64,000 nt of DNA from Roseovarius confluentis (GCF_002917925.1 NZ_PPFE01000005.1:124001-188000); one strand, 5' to 3'. Positions 15,780 to 24,689 are shown, numbered from the stretch's first letter. The notes: a model not told the origin generated them from the sequence alone. Numbers and translations: made by a program.

Positions 15780-17156
15780 TTACCCCCGTGGCGACGCCAG
15801 AAGCCACAACCCGAAGAACGTGTAGGCCACCATGAACACCGCCAGCGGCGCCTGCCCCAGCACGGCCCGCCGCCGATCGGCCCGGTCCCGCATGGCCAGT
15901 GCATGCGCCATCAGGATCGCAACGACATGCCCCACCACCACGGCCCCGGCCTGGCTCAGCCAGATCCGCCGCACGGTATCCTGCGTATTGAAGAACCCGG
16001 TGGTCACGTAAAACCCGTCCATGCCCAGAAAATGGGCGCCACTGGACAGCGGATCGTCCAGCATCTGCACCACGTACTGAACCTCCACAAGAAACGTCGG
16101 CAAGTAATGCGCCACGTGATAGCCCAACGCGATCGGCAGGATCGACGGCGCGAAAAGGCAAAACGCCGCACGCAGGCGCCGCCCCGTCCCGGCGATCCGC
16201 TCCCCCAGCCACAGGCAAGCCGCGAAAACCGTCAACAGCCCAAGATTCGCCACCACCAGCCCGATCAGGTTCGGGACCACCACCGCCGACCGCCCCGGAA
16301 ACTCCAGCGGGTTGACCCCGATCACACCCATCCACCAGAAGGTCTCGTTCAGCCCGTCGAAACTGCCCGTCCCGAGCAGCAGCACCATCAAAACGGCCAA
16401 GGCCAAGGGCGGCGCCCGCCGCATCACGCCCTGCCACCCCCACAAGCCCAGCGCCAGGCGCCCGCGCACCGGGGCAAGCACCCCCATGCGCCCATAGGCC
16501 CGCATCATCACCGTCACCATCTCGCCCCGCAGCAGGAACGCCGGCCCGAACAGCAGCACCCCGAACAGCACCGCGTACCAGTAAAGCCCCACGACACTGG
16601 CCAGTCGCGCCGGATCGGCCGGCGCCGGATCGCACAAGAGGAACGCCGCAAAGGCCAGGAAAAGTCCCACAGCAGGCCAGTATCCCCACCTGCGCGGGTA
16701 CCGCATCAAGGGCCTGATCCCGGTCCACCGCGCCAAAACCGCGACCACCCCCGTCCAGGGGTTCGTCCAGCGCCAGTGATTGCCGAAAAGCCCTTGCAGA
16801 CTCACCAACGCCACCCACCACACCGTCCACAGCAAAAGCGGCATCGGGTTTTCCATCGGCGTGCGCGGCCCTGCAAAGCCCTGCCAAACAGCAAAGGCCA
16901 GCACCCCGGTCGCCAGCAGACTTGTCGCATGCCGCCATGCCCAGCGCAGCCGCCGCACCAACGGCACCGGCGAAAACACCGCCTCCCCCGCCCGCGCCGG
17001 CAACACCGCCAGCAGCAGCACCGTCAGGACAACACTCGCCACCCCCGCCGAGATGTAGACATCCGTCGGCAGCAACAACACAAAGCTCTGCTCCGACGCA
17101 TGCGCCCATGCCATCCCGCCCCAGAACAGGACGAGGCAAACCAGCAATCCGCGCAT
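15780..17156 (-). CDS. Multipass membrane protein, function unknown
   Basis: 458 residues with about ten or more hydrophobic segments and an N-terminal signal-like stretch ending AWAHASEQ. I recall similar proteins carrying the database name 'fenitrothion hydrolase', but nothing here proves hydrolase activity and I would not transfer it. Histidines in the AHASEQ, GYHVAHYLP and GAHFLG segments could bind metal. Start is ATG 17156, with AGAAGAAGAG supplied by the end of repeat A copy 2. It lies 85 bases before the binding-protein gene on the same strand. Confidence 0.75.
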   Translation of the reverse strand: MRGLLVCLVLFWGGMAWAHASEQSFVLLLPTDVYISAGVASVVLTVLLLAVLPARAGEAVFSPVPLVRRLRWAWRHATSLLATGVLAFAVWQGFAGPRTPMENPMPLLLWTVWWVALVSLQGLFGNHWRWTNPWTGVVAVLARWTGIRPLMRYPRRWGYWPAVGLFLAFAAFLLCDPAPADPARLASVVGLYWYAVLFGVLLFGPAFLLRGEMVTVMMRAYGRMGVLAPVRGRLALGLWGWQGVMRRAPPLALAVLMVLLLGTGSFDGLNETFWWMGVIGVNPLEFPGRSAVVVPNLIGLVVANLGLLTVFAACLWLGERIAGTGRRLRAAFCLFAPSILPIALGYHVAHYLPTFLVEVQYVVQMLDDPLSSGAHFLGMDGFYVTTGFFNTQDTVRRIWLSQAGAVVVGHVVAILMAHALAMRDRADRRRAVLGQAPLAVFMVAYTFFGLWLLASPRG

Positions 17157-17167
17157 CACGATCTCTT

Positions 17168-17245
17168 CTTCTGGCCCAAAATACCCCGGGGTGAGCGTTG
17201 AAACGCAGTTTCAACGTGAGGGGCTGGCCCCTCCTCCCACGAATC
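17168..17245 (-). repeat. Dispersed intergenic repeat A, copy 2
   Basis: Core CTTCTGGCCCAAAATACCCC starts at 17168, followed by a hairpin with 9-base arms (17196-17204 with 17208-17216, loop GCA) and then GGGGCTGGCCCC around 17220-17231. The later part GCGTGGCGCAGCC matches copy 4. On the minus strand it lies between the DDAH-like gene and the membrane protein and ends in AGAAGAAGAG, the ribosome-binding site of that protein. Confidence 0.78.
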
Positions 17246-17271
17246 GAGCGTGGCGCAGCCACTCATTCAGG

Positions 17272-18204
17272 TCACCCCGGGTCGCGGATCAGGCTCTGGC
17301 ACATGCAATGCACGCCGCCGCCCCCTTGGGTGATCATGCTCAGGTCCGGGTCAAAAATCTCGAATCCCAGCGCCCTCAGCTTCTCTTTCAGCGTTTTCGA
17401 CCCTTCCGGCAACAGCACCCGGTCCTGCCCCAGCGCCACCACGTTGCAGCCCAGCGCGATCGTTTCCTGGAACGGCACCTCGACGATCTCGATATTCTTC
17501 GCCCGCAGCCAGTCCACGATCTCGGGATCGGTGCAGTCAGTGCAGACAGCCGCCAACTTCGGCGCCAGCATCACCACCATCAGGTCGATATGCACATAAA
17601 ACGGGTCGATATCGGCCAGCTTCACTTCCCAGCCCTCGGCCTCCATCCACGACGCCACCTGGCGCGCACCCTGCTCCATGGTCCGGCCTTCCTCGCCTTC
17701 CCAGCCGATCAGGACGCAGCCCGGCTCGATCACGTTGAAATCGCCGCCCTCGAAGGTGCCCGCCGTGACGAAATCGTAAATCGGAACCCCAAGACCCTGG
17801 TAGGTCTCGATCGCCCGGAAATTCTCGCCCCGGCGCCAGTATTGCGACATATGCGTGATGATCGCGCCATAGGGCGTCATGACCGAACTGTCCCGCGCAT
17901 AGACCTGGTAGGGCAGCTCCGGGTCCGGCACATGGGTCTGCACCTCGACACCCGCGCTTTCATAGGCGCTGACCATCTCGGCATGCTGTTTTTTGGCAGT
18001 AACAGGGTCGAATTCCACGCCTCTGCGCAACGTCTTCTTGCTCACCGAGGATGTCTTCAGCCAGCGGTAATTCTCGATCGGCCCCAGCAGGACCGACCGC
18101 AACGTGCCATAGTCGCTATCCGCACCCCAGTCGTTCAGCCTGGGCGTGCCACCGCCCTCGCGCCGCGCGCGCAGGGTAAAATTGTCTGCCGGTTGATCTT
18201 TCAT
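17272..18204 (-). CDS. Dimethylargininase/amidinotransferase-family protein
   Basis: 310-residue member of the guanidino-modifying enzyme superfamily, which includes DDAH, arginine deiminase and amidinotransferases. GTFEGGDFNVI supplies the acidic substrate-binding residues, FYVHIDLMVVML the catalytic His, and GGGGVHCMCQSL near the C-terminus the nucleophilic Cys. Start is ATG 18204 with AAGGAGAG 7 bases upstream; the frame continues upstream but lacks a site. It probably hydrolyses a guanidino compound such as a methylated arginine, but the family includes several specificities. It is the first clear gene upstream of the membrane protein on the same strand. Confidence 0.85.
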   Translation of the reverse strand: MKDQPADNFTLRARREGGGTPRLNDWGADSDYGTLRSVLLGPIENYRWLKTSSVSKKTLRRGVEFDPVTAKKQHAEMVSAYESAGVEVQTHVPDPELPYQVYARDSSVMTPYGAIITHMSQYWRRGENFRAIETYQGLGVPIYDFVTAGTFEGGDFNVIEPGCVLIGWEGEEGRTMEQGARQVASWMEAEGWEVKLADIDPFYVHIDLMVVMLAPKLAAVCTDCTDPEIVDWLRAKNIEIVEVPFQETIALGCNVVALGQDRVLLPEGSKTLKEKLRALGFEIFDPDLSMITQGGGGVHCMCQSLIRDPG

Positions 18205-18324
18205 GTGGACTCTCCTTTGCGCGAAAGGCTGAGCCGATGCCACGCCCAAGTCAAGCGCGACCGCGCCACCGCCGCCGTGGCCATTGTCCATTGCGCAAAA
18301 TGAAGCCATCGCAGGGACAAAACC

Positions 18325-18603
18325 CTAAGGCTCATACCGCTCCGCCAGGTCCTCGGTATCCCCGATCGACGCCAGCTTCACCTCCCGGATCAGCTTCAGC
18401 GTCGGTTTCAGGCAGAAGAACACCGAGCCCACGATAAACAACCAGATCGCCGCGGCCTCCGTCTCTTTCCACAGAAACAGGATCGACCCGATCAGGAACG
18501 AGAACGCCGCGACGAAATCCGCCAGCGTGTGCAACAGCTCGAATACCGCGTAAAGCCGCTGTGTCTCGGCGCTGACGTGGCGCTTGTCCTTGAACATCTG
18601 CAT
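18325..18603 (-). CDS. YrhK-domain small membrane protein
   Basis: 92 residues with two predicted membrane helices (about 22-45 and 50-68), matching the YrhK-like domain: RLYAVFELLHTLADFVAAFS then SILFLW and IWLFIVGSVFF. No biochemical role is established. GGAGG lies 7 bases before the ATG. It sits between the DDAH-like and BLUF genes on the same strand with gaps of more than 65 bases, so it may be its own unit. Confidence 0.85.
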   Translation of the reverse strand: MQMFKDKRHVSAETQRLYAVFELLHTLADFVAAFSFLIGSILFLWKETEAAAIWLFIVGSVFFCLKPTLKLIREVKLASIGDTEDLAERYEP

Positions 18604-18673
18604 GGGGTGCCTCCGGGGTTCGACAGTCGCGCCCTAGAAAAAGCAAGCTCGCACGTTTGGCAAGACTCAGACC

Positions 18674-19090
18674 CTAATCCTGCGGAAAAGGCACAACGCC
18701 ATCCGCCGCCAGCCGATTGAAAAAGCCCAGCACCTCGTCCTCGGTCGCCCGCTCGACCGCGCCCGCGCGCACCGCCTCGCGACTCCAGACCCAGGATTGC
18801 GCCGGGTCATCCCGCATCGCCCAGGCCGGAAACAGCCGTGTCCGGATCGTCCGCTCCATCAGCTTGCGCGGCTCCACGTGGCGGTCATCCTGTCTTATCC
18901 GGGCGTAACAGTCTCGAACGGCCTTGTCCGGCCCTTCCAGCAATTGCAGGTACAGATCCGCCCGACAGATCAGCGCCCCGGTGATATCATCGCGTTCATT
19001 GCACCGCCGCGCATCCAGCAGGATACCGGCCAGCATCGCGTCGTCATATCCGAAGGGGCGGGAGGCATAGATCAACTGGGTGAGCGCCAT
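18674..19090 (-). CDS. BLUF-domain blue-light photoreceptor
   Basis: 138 residues, essentially a stand-alone BLUF domain that binds FAD. The photoactive residues are present: Tyr in LIYASR near position 8, Asn in RRCNERDDITG near 31 and Gln in LYLQLLEGP near 48. A Trp-containing segment (QSWVWSRE) follows. No output domain is fused, so signalling would be by protein-protein contact, as in PixD or the short BLUF proteins. Start is ATG 19090 with AAAGGAG 7 bases upstream. It indicates blue-light sensing; the partner is not evident. Confidence 0.9.
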   Translation of the reverse strand: MALTQLIYASRPFGYDDAMLAGILLDARRCNERDDITGALICRADLYLQLLEGPDKAVRDCYARIRQDDRHVEPRKLMERTIRTRLFPAWAMRDDPAQSWVWSREAVRAGAVERATEDEVLGFFNRLAADGVVPFPQD

Positions 19091-19146
19091 GGCGGGGCTC
19101 CTTTCCCGCACAGCCTAGGCGACAGCATCACAACTGTCCACGCGCC

Positions 19147-19659
19147 TCACGCGCCGCGCTTTGCCCGAAACACCTCGGCATTGGGAAACTGCCCCGCGCC
19201 ACGATTCAGCTTCAGGTCGTCGCGCATCTTCACGTTCAGCTCGACCAGCTTTGCCTCCAGCGCCTGTTTCGCCGCCTCGATCCGCGCCGCGCCTTGGCCT
19301 TCGCTCCTGGCATGGTGATACGCCAGCACCGCCTCAAAGGCCTCCGTGCTGGCCCGCATCACCGCGACCGACGCGATCACGTCAATCGCCTTGCCCTCCC
19401 CCGGCGCACGCTCCGGCAGATCCTGCCCATGATACAGGGCGTGCGCCATCTTATGCAATTGGGTCAAATGCTCGGAATAGAGCCTGATCCGCGCCTCAGT
19501 CAGCCGCCGAAACGCCCGCGTGACCTTGACCGCGATATAGGCCACAAGCGCCGCAATCACGCAAAGAAGCGCAAGAATGCCCTGCCCGACGCTCAGCGGC
19601 TCAAGCCCCCATGCAGCGTCGGCACATCCAGCGCCGCAAAGCCATAGTGCCGCAGCCAC
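19147..19659 (-). CDS. Small single-span membrane protein, start uncertain
   Basis: Up to 170 residues: one hydrophobic helix ([20 protein letters not shown]) followed by a charged, probably helical cytoplasmic region rich in Ala, Glu and Arg. No family recognised. The frame begins inside pheS, and a full-length start at 19659 would overlap pheS by 67 bases. GTG at 19560 would cut the helix, and a CTG near the pheS stop is also possible. The stop and frame are firm and the start is not. Being directly downstream of pheS, it is probably cotranscribed. Confidence 0.6.
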   Translation of the reverse strand: MAAALWLCGAGCADAAWGLEPLSVGQGILALLCVIAALVAYIAVKVTRAFRRLTEARIRLYSEHLTQLHKMAHALYHGQDLPERAPGEGKAIDVIASVAVMRASTEAFEAVLAYHHARSEGQGAARIEAAKQALEAKLVELNVKMRDDLKLNRGAGQFPNAEVFRAKRGA

Positions 19660-20666
19660 CGCAGATCACTGTCGAAGAACGCCCGCAGGTCCGGAATGCC
19701 GTATTTCAGCATCGCGATCCGGTCGATCCCCATGCCGAATGCAAAGCCCTGCCACTCGTCCGGGTCGATCCCGCCCGAACGCAACACATGCGGATGCACC
19801 ATGCCGGACCCGAGGATTTCCAGCCAGTCGTCGCCTTCCCCGATCTTCAGCGTGCCGCCCTCCCACGAACACCGGATATCGACTTCCGCCGACGGCTCGG
19901 TGAACGGGAAATGCGACGCGCGGAACCGCAGTTCGACCTCGTCGACCTCGAAGAACGCCTTCACGAACTCTTCCAGAACCCATTTCAGGTTCGCCATGCT
20001 GATGTCCTTGTCGATGGCCAAGCCCTCGACCTGGTGGAACATCGGCGTGTGCGTCTGGTCATAGTCGGCGCGATACACCCGCCCCGGCGCGATCACCCGG
20101 ATCGGCGCGCCCTGCGCCTGCATCGCGCGGATCTGCACCGGGCTGGTATGCGTGCGCAGCACATGCGGCGGGCGGTCGTCGCCTTCCGCGCGGTGGGTAT
20201 AGAACGTGTCCATCTCGGCCCGCGCCGGGTGGTGGCTGGGGATGTTCAGCGCGTCGAAATTGTACCAGTCGCTTTCGATCTGCGGCCCCTCTGCCACGGC
20301 AAAGCCCATGTCCGCGAAGATCGCCGTGACTTCCTCGGTCACCTGGCTGATCGGGTGAATGGTGCCCTCGCGCCGTGGCCGCCCCGGCAAGGTCACGTCC
20401 AGCCATTCGCCGCGCAGCCGTTCGTCCAGCGCGGAATCCGCCAGCGCCACCTTCTTGGCCGCCAGCGCGCTGTTGATCTCGTCCTTTAGCGCGTTCAGCT
20501 TGGGCCCCATCTCCTGCCGCTCTTCGGGCGTCATCTTGCCCAGCTCGCGCATCTTCAGCGCGACCTCGCCCTTCTTGCCGACGGCCTGCACGCGCAAATC
20601 CTCCAGCGCGGCCTCGTCACCGGCCTCGGCAATGGCTTTCAGGTACTTGTCTCTCAGGTCATCCAT
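19593..20666 (-). CDS. pheS: Phenylalanine-tRNA ligase alpha subunit
   Basis: 357-residue catalytic alpha subunit of the alpha2beta2 enzyme that charges tRNA-Phe. Class II motif 2 is seen in [20 protein letters not shown], and motif 3 in [20 protein letters not shown]. The N-terminal coiled coil (residues 1-85) binds tRNA. The gene for the beta subunit, pheT, usually follows; here the next gene is a small membrane protein and pheT is not in the window. Confidence 0.96.
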   Translation of the reverse strand: MDDLRDKYLKAIAEAGDEAALEDLRVQAVGKKGEVALKMRELGKMTPEERQEMGPKLNALKDEINSALAAKKVALADSALDERLRGEWLDVTLPGRPRREGTIHPISQVTEEVTAIFADMGFAVAEGPQIESDWYNFDALNIPSHHPARAEMDTFYTHRAEGDDRPPHVLRTHTSPVQIRAMQAQGAPIRVIAPGRVYRADYDQTHTPMFHQVEGLAIDKDISMANLKWVLEEFVKAFFEVDEVELRFRASHFPFTEPSAEVDIRCSWEGGTLKIGEGDDWLEILGSGMVHPHVLRSGGIDPDEWQGFAFGMGIDRIAMLKYGIPDLRAFFDSDLRWLRHYGFAALDVPTLHGGLSR

Positions 20667-20765
20667 GTCGTCTGTCCGGCCAAATCCATCGGGCCGGGGT
20701 TACCCCGCCTGACGCGATTGCGCAAGCCGCGCCTGCCTGCCCGCGCCTCAGGGCCGTTACAGCTC

Positions 20766-20846
20766 CTACATCCGCCGCATCAGGTCCGGGTCCGGCTCCT
20801 GCCCCGGCCTGATCTGGCGGGCCATTTCCTCGGGCATCCGTTCCAT
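20766..20846 (-). CDS. Candidate 26-residue small protein coupled to the desaturase
   Basis: An ATG at 20846 overlaps the desaturase stop as TGATG and opens a frame of 26 codons ending in TAG: MERMPEEMARQIRPGQEPD then PDLMRRM. The composition is charged and protein-like, and the coupling is typical of genuine operon genes. It could equally be a chance frame; conservation would settle it. Confidence 0.4.
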   Translation of the reverse strand: MERMPEEMARQIRPGQEPDPDLMRRM

Positions 20847-21739
20847 CAGCTCTTACGAAAACCGCTTGTGTAGTCTCTGTTGAAGGCAGCATAGCCCTCT
20901 GACGTGACACCGTGATGGCCCTGCATCATCCCGTGCAATTCCGGCAGCCGGTGAAACGGCACCTGCGGCAGGGCATGATGCTCTGTGTGATAGGGCATGT
21001 TCCACGCCAGGAACCGCACGAGGCGATTTGTGTAGGTCGTCCGGGTGTTCCGGAACATGTCCGCGACGAAGGCGCAGCGTCCGTGTTCCGCCAGCAGGTA
21101 GAGCCGCAGGAAAGGTTGCCCAAGCAGCGCGGGGAAGATCCAGGCCCAGAACAGCACCGGCGTCACCGGCAGGCTTGAAAACGCCAGCGCATAGATCGTC
21201 AGCATCACCCGTGCCTCCTTCAACACGCGCGGCCGCGCGCGCTCTGGCACGTAATCGCCCGGATCACCGCCCACCGAATTGCGCAGGGTCTGCCCGATCA
21301 TGGCCCACCAGAACGGCAGACCGGTCACATGCCACACATACGCGCGCCAACTCTCGGGCTTCGCCCCGGCCAAAAGCTCGGGGTCCTTGCCGGGGATGTT
21401 GGTGTGCCGGTGGTGCGCCAGGTGAAAATACCGGAACCACTCGAATGGCTGCACGATCAGCAGGCCACAAACCCGCCCGACCCATTCATTCAGCCATAGC
21501 GTTCGAAACGGCGTCTTGTGCGTCGCCTCATGCTCCAGCGTGAACAGGAAACAGATCGCGATTCCCTGCGGGATCAGCAGCGCCCACCACAGCGGCCCGC
21601 CCAGCCCGATCCAGACACCGAACAGCACGATCAGCCCGAAATGCAGCGCCAATCGGAACAGGCCGGGCGCATTCTCGGCCTCGGCCAGCCCGGCCAATTT
21701 GTCTCGCGGCAAGGCGGCGATGAACTCCCGGTGATCCAT
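20846..21739 (-). CDS. Fatty acid desaturase
   Basis: 297-residue integral membrane di-iron desaturase. The three histidine boxes are HEATH near residue 70, HLAHHRH near 106 and HTEHH near 240, with several membrane helices around them. It probably introduces a double bond into membrane lipid acyl chains or a related substrate. It sits between rpmI-rplT and pheS, on the same strand as both. The 120-bp repeat B element begins 8 bases upstream of its start codon and so occupies its promoter region. Confidence 0.9.
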   Translation of the reverse strand: MDHREFIAALPRDKLAGLAEAENAPGLFRLALHFGLIVLFGVWIGLGGPLWWALLIPQGIAICFLFTLEHEATHKTPFRTLWLNEWVGRVCGLLIVQPFEWFRYFHLAHHRHTNIPGKDPELLAGAKPESWRAYVWHVTGLPFWWAMIGQTLRNSVGGDPGDYVPERARPRVLKEARVMLTIYALAFSSLPVTPVLFWAWIFPALLGQPFLRLYLLAEHGRCAFVADMFRNTRTTYTNRLVRFLAWNMPYHTEHHALPQVPFHRLPELHGMMQGHHGVTSEGYAAFNRDYTSGFRKS

Positions 21740-21747
21740 GCGAAAAG

Positions 21748-21867
21748 CCTAAAGCGTTTCGCGAAAAACCTGAATCACAGATTTTCACGAAACGCAGTGC
21801 TCCGCTCAGTCGTTGCACGCGTTCCGCCTTTTGCTGATGCCTCGGGTTAAGAGCGGAACGCTTTAGG
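21748..21867 (+). repeat. Dispersed repeat B, full 120-bp element with terminal inverted repeats
   Basis: The ends are inverted copies: CCTAAAGCGTTTCGC at 21748-21762 and GCGGAACGCTTTAGG at 21853-21867 (14 of 15 pair). The left half is itself an imperfect palindrome (21754-21767 against 21782-21795). The right half matches 11027-11087. It carries no reading frame and looks like a small non-autonomous mobile or structural element. Confidence 0.75.
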
Positions 21868-21991
21868 CAGCCCGTCGCGCTCCGGCAAGGGGAGAGCGCC
21901 GGCGCCCGCTCACGCACGGGTTACTTGACACCCCCAACGACGAACCATAGCGCAGGCGGGCAAGCTTTTTACTCAACAATAGCAGATCCCC

Positions 21992-22672
21992 ATGAACAAT
22001 CTTTCCCCCGTGGACCAGTTCCTTTTCGGGCTCATGAACGCCAGCCTTCTCTTTACGTTGGTCTACTGGATACTGGGCTTCGACATTCAGTTCGCCACTG
22101 GCTTCGCCATCGAGGACGGCCCCGTCGAGTACGGCACTGCCGTCATGCTGTTCGTGTCGGCGCTGGTGCTGGCGTGGCAATCCGCGCGCCAGTTCCGGAA
22201 AGGCCAGGCGCTTGCCGGGGTCTGCCTGTCGATCTACGCGCTGATTTTCGTTTTCGGCACGGGCGAAGAGATATCCTGGGGTCAACGCATCCTGGGGCTG
22301 GAGACGCCCGACTCCCTCCGCGAGGTCAACTTCCAGGATGAGATCACGCTGCACAACATCGTGGTGGGCGGCAAGCAGCTGACCAAGACGGTGTTCGGCA
22401 GCGGGCTGACCATCGCGATCCTGCTCTACCTGCTGGTATTGCCGGCACTTTATGGCAAATCCCGCCTTGTCACGCGCATTGCGGACCGTCTGGCATGGCC
22501 GGTGCCGTCATGGCGTCACGGAATCATGGGCGTTATCGCCAGCGTGGTAATGCTGGTGGTCGAGATCCCCCGCCAATGGGAGGTGTACGAATTCGTCTTC
22601 AGCCTGCTGACCACGTCGATCTTTCTGGCGCCGGCCAACACCGCCAGGTTCGAACGGTCTGCCGTTACCTGA
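21992..22672 (+). CDS. Conserved membrane protein with EEISWGQR motif
   Basis: 226 residues with about five to six membrane spans. The conserved FGTGEEISWGQRILGL stretch near residue 90 places it in a group of uncharacterised membrane proteins that I have seen in Rhodobacterales and other phyla. The charged EE/QR motif inside a hydrophobic setting suggests a functional core, but no reaction is known. It is the only plus-strand gene between rplT and the desaturase; the opposing minus-strand frame 21863-22354 is a shadow. Confidence 0.75.
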   Translation: MNNLSPVDQFLFGLMNASLLFTLVYWILGFDIQFATGFAIEDGPVEYGTAVMLFVSALVLAWQSARQFRKGQALAGVCLSIYALIFVFGTGEEISWGQRILGLETPDSLREVNFQDEITLHNIVVGGKQLTKTVFGSGLTIAILLYLLVLPALYGKSRLVTRIADRLAWPVPSWRHGIMGVIASVVMLVVEIPRQWEVYEFVFSLLTTSIFLAPANTARFERSAVT

Positions 22673-22712
22673 GCCGCAACTACGCGCCCGCCGCGTACCG
22701 GGCCAGTGGAAA

Positions 22713-22832
22713 TCAGACCGCTGACTTGCTGCGCAATGCGCGCACTTCGCGGTCATGCGCCGCCAGCAGCCGCTTGGCCTTTTCACTCAATTCGGATTGC
22801 CCGTCGCGGGTCTGCACGATGGTGCGTACCAT
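22713..22832 (-). CDS. Small hypothetical protein, 39 residues
   Basis: The frame MVRTIVQTRDGQSELSEKAK then RLLAAHDREVRALRSKSAV begins at ATG 22832 with AAGAGG 7 bases upstream. It is highly charged with an amphipathic C-terminal half. The frame is open further upstream to 22913, but no better start is seen. No family recognised. Confidence 0.5.
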   Translation of the reverse strand: MVRTIVQTRDGQSELSEKAKRLLAAHDREVRALRSKSAV

Positions 22833-22946
22833 GTTTCTGCCTCTTGGTTTTCCGTCCTTTTCGAACCGTTGTGTCAAAAGGCATCGCACATCTTTGCGGG
22901 GAGAGTATGGCAAATTTTAGGAAATTGTTAACGGATACGGCACAAT

Positions 22947-22977
22947 GAAAAACGCCGCCGGGCGTTCCCGACGGCGC
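22947..22977 (-). terminator. Rho-independent terminator after rplT
   Basis: On the minus strand a GC-rich stem, CGCCGTCGGG pairing with CCCGGCGGCG around an AACG loop, is followed directly by TTTTT. It lies 29 bases past the rplT stop and ends the rpmI-rplT unit. Confidence 0.85.
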
Positions 22978-23005
22978 TCATTTTCTTGTCCCTCGAACGG
23001 CAGGC

Positions 23006-23371
23006 TTACGCGGTCAGCGCGCCTTTTGCCTGTTCCACGATGGCGCCGAATGCGGCGGGTTCGTGCACGGCCAGATCGGCCAGGACCTTGCGGTCCACTT
23101 CGACACCGGCCAGCGACAGGCCGTTGATGAAACGCGAATAGGTCAGCGATTCGTCATGGGCGCGCACGGCGGCGTTGATCCGCTGGATCCACAGCGCGCG
23201 GAAATTCCGCTTGCGGTTCTTGCGGTCGCGCGTCGCGTACTGGTTGGCCTTGTCCACGGCCTGCGCCGCCACCTTGAAGGTGTTCTTGCGGCGACCGTAA
23301 TAGCCTTTCGCAGCTGTGGTGACTTTCTTGTGACGGGCGTGGGTGACTGTCCCACCTTTGACTCTTGCCAT
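23006..23371 (-). CDS. rplT: 50S ribosomal protein L20
   Basis: 121 residues, the usual L20 length. The N-terminus [17 protein letters not shown] is basic and typical; L20 binds 23S rRNA early in assembly. It follows rpmI by 12 bases and is closed by the terminator at 22947. In many bacteria L20 also represses its own operon, but no leader structure is obvious here. Confidence 0.97.
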   Translation of the reverse strand: MARVKGGTVTHARHKKVTTAAKGYYGRRKNTFKVAAQAVDKANQYATRDRKNRKRNFRALWIQRINAAVRAHDESLTYSRFINGLSLAGVEVDRKVLADLAVHEPAAFGAIVEQAKGALTA

Positions 23372-23383
23372 GTCTCAAACTCC

Positions 23384-23584
23384 TCAGCGTGCGTAAGGCA
23401 TCATCGGCTTGATGATACCTTCATCAGCCTTGCAAAGCGTCGTGGTGCCACGCGCGTTGCGGATGAACTTGTTGGTGCGTTTGATCATGCCGTGGCGCTT
23501 GCCAGCCTGGCCAGCCACCACGCGGCCCTTGGCCGTCACCTTGAACCGCTTCTTGCAGCTCGATTTCGTCTTCATCTTGGGCAT
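23384..23584 (-). CDS. rpmI: 50S ribosomal protein L35
   Basis: 66 residues starting [18 protein letters not shown], the standard L35 N-terminus. The frame extends upstream, but ATG 23584 has AGGAG about 6-8 bases before it and matches the family start. First gene of the rpmI-rplT pair. infC, which often precedes it, is not adjacent. Confidence 0.97.
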   Translation of the reverse strand: MPKMKTKSSCKKRFKVTAKGRVVAGQAGKRHGMIKRTNKFIRNARGTTTLCKADEGIIKPMMPYAR

Positions 23585-23798
23585 TTCCGGCTCCTCTTGA
23601 TGGTCGGTCTTATGCGCGACTCGGCATGCCACTTCGGCCGGCCGCGCGAATGAGAGCGCCGTATAGGACGACAGCGTACATAAAGCAAGGGGCGTTTGCC
23701 GCCGGATCAGTCGTCAGGGACCCCTGCCGCATGACGGGCGCTTGCCAACCGTCACGGGCAGGGCTAGACCGGATTTTCCCAGCCTAGGGAGACGCCCC

Positions 23799-24689
23799 GT
23801 GTCCACCACTCTCCGGCTCGCCATCGGAAGCATTTTCGTCGGCGCGCTCGTCCTCGCGATCAAAACCCTTGCCTGGTGGCTGACAGGCTCCATCGCCCTT
23901 CTGTCCGACGCCCTGGAAAGCACCGTCAACGTGGCCACGGCCATCGCGGCGCTCATCGCCATTCGCGTCGCGGCGCGCCCGGCCGATTCCTCGCACCCTT
24001 ACGGCCATCACAAGGCCGAGTTCTTCAGCGCCGTGCTCGAAGGCGTCATGATCATCATCGCCGCGCTGGTGATCCTGCGCGAAGCCTACCACGGCTTTCT
24101 CAACCCCGTGGCGCTGGACCTGCCGATCGAGGGGCTTCTGATCAACGGCGCCGCCACCATGATCAACGCGCTCTGGGCCTGGGTGCTGATCAGCCGCGGG
24201 CGCCTCAACCGCTCGCCGGCGCTGGTGGCCGATGGCAAGCACCTGCTGACCGACGTCGTCACCTCCGCCGGCGTCGCGCTCGGCGTCCTCATGGCCCTGG
24301 TCACGGGTTGGTGGGTGCTCGATCCGATCATGGCGGCCATCGTCGCGGTCAACATCCTGTGGTCCGGCTCCAAGGTGGTGCGCGAATCGCTCAGCGGCCT
24401 GATGGACGAGGCCGTCTCGCAGGAAACCCTGGACACCGTGCGCGAGATCATCGCGACCCAGGCCGGCGGCGCGGTCGAGGCCCACGACCTGCGCACCCGC
24501 CATGCCGGGCAGGCGACCTTCATCGACTTTCACCTCGTTGTGCCCGGAGAGACCACCGTCTTCGACGCGCACGAGATCTGCGACCGGGTCGAGGCCGCGC
24601 TGAAAGAGGCGGTCGAGGGTGCGCGGATCACGATCCATGTCGAACCCGAGCACAAGCAGAAGCATTCCGGCATCGTCGTTCTGGACTGA
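23799..24689 (+). CDS. Cation diffusion facilitator family transporter
   Basis: 296-residue inner-membrane proton/divalent cation antiporter (Zn, Fe, Mn or Co). Evidence: LLSDALESTVN in helix 2 (metal-binding Asp), SHPYGHHKAEFF in the following loop, DGKHLLTDV in helix 5 (HxxxD site), and a C-terminal cytoplasmic domain with HDLRTRHAGQATFIDFHLVV. The start is GTG 23799 with AGGGAGA 6 bases upstream; earlier in-frame codons lack a site. Divergent from rpmI. Confidence 0.92.
   Translation: MSTTLRLAIGSIFVGALVLAIKTLAWWLTGSIALLSDALESTVNVATAIAALIAIRVAARPADSSHPYGHHKAEFFSAVLEGVMIIIAALVILREAYHGFLNPVALDLPIEGLLINGAATMINALWAWVLISRGRLNRSPALVADGKHLLTDVVTSAGVALGVLMALVTGWWVLDPIMAAIVAVNILWSGSKVVRESLSGLMDEAVSQETLDTVREIIATQAGGAVEAHDLRTRHAGQATFIDFHLVVPGETTVFDAHEICDRVEAALKEAVEGARITIHVEPEHKQKHSGIVVLD

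Noticed and set aside
15427..17262. 611-residue minus-strand frame
   Set aside because: Out-of-frame reading across the binding protein and membrane protein genes; Gly/Ala/Arg-biased without motifs.
21863..22354. 163-residue minus-strand frame
   Set aside because: Opposite the membrane protein at 21992-22672, whose hydrophobic pattern and conserved EEISWGQR motif make the plus strand the coding one.
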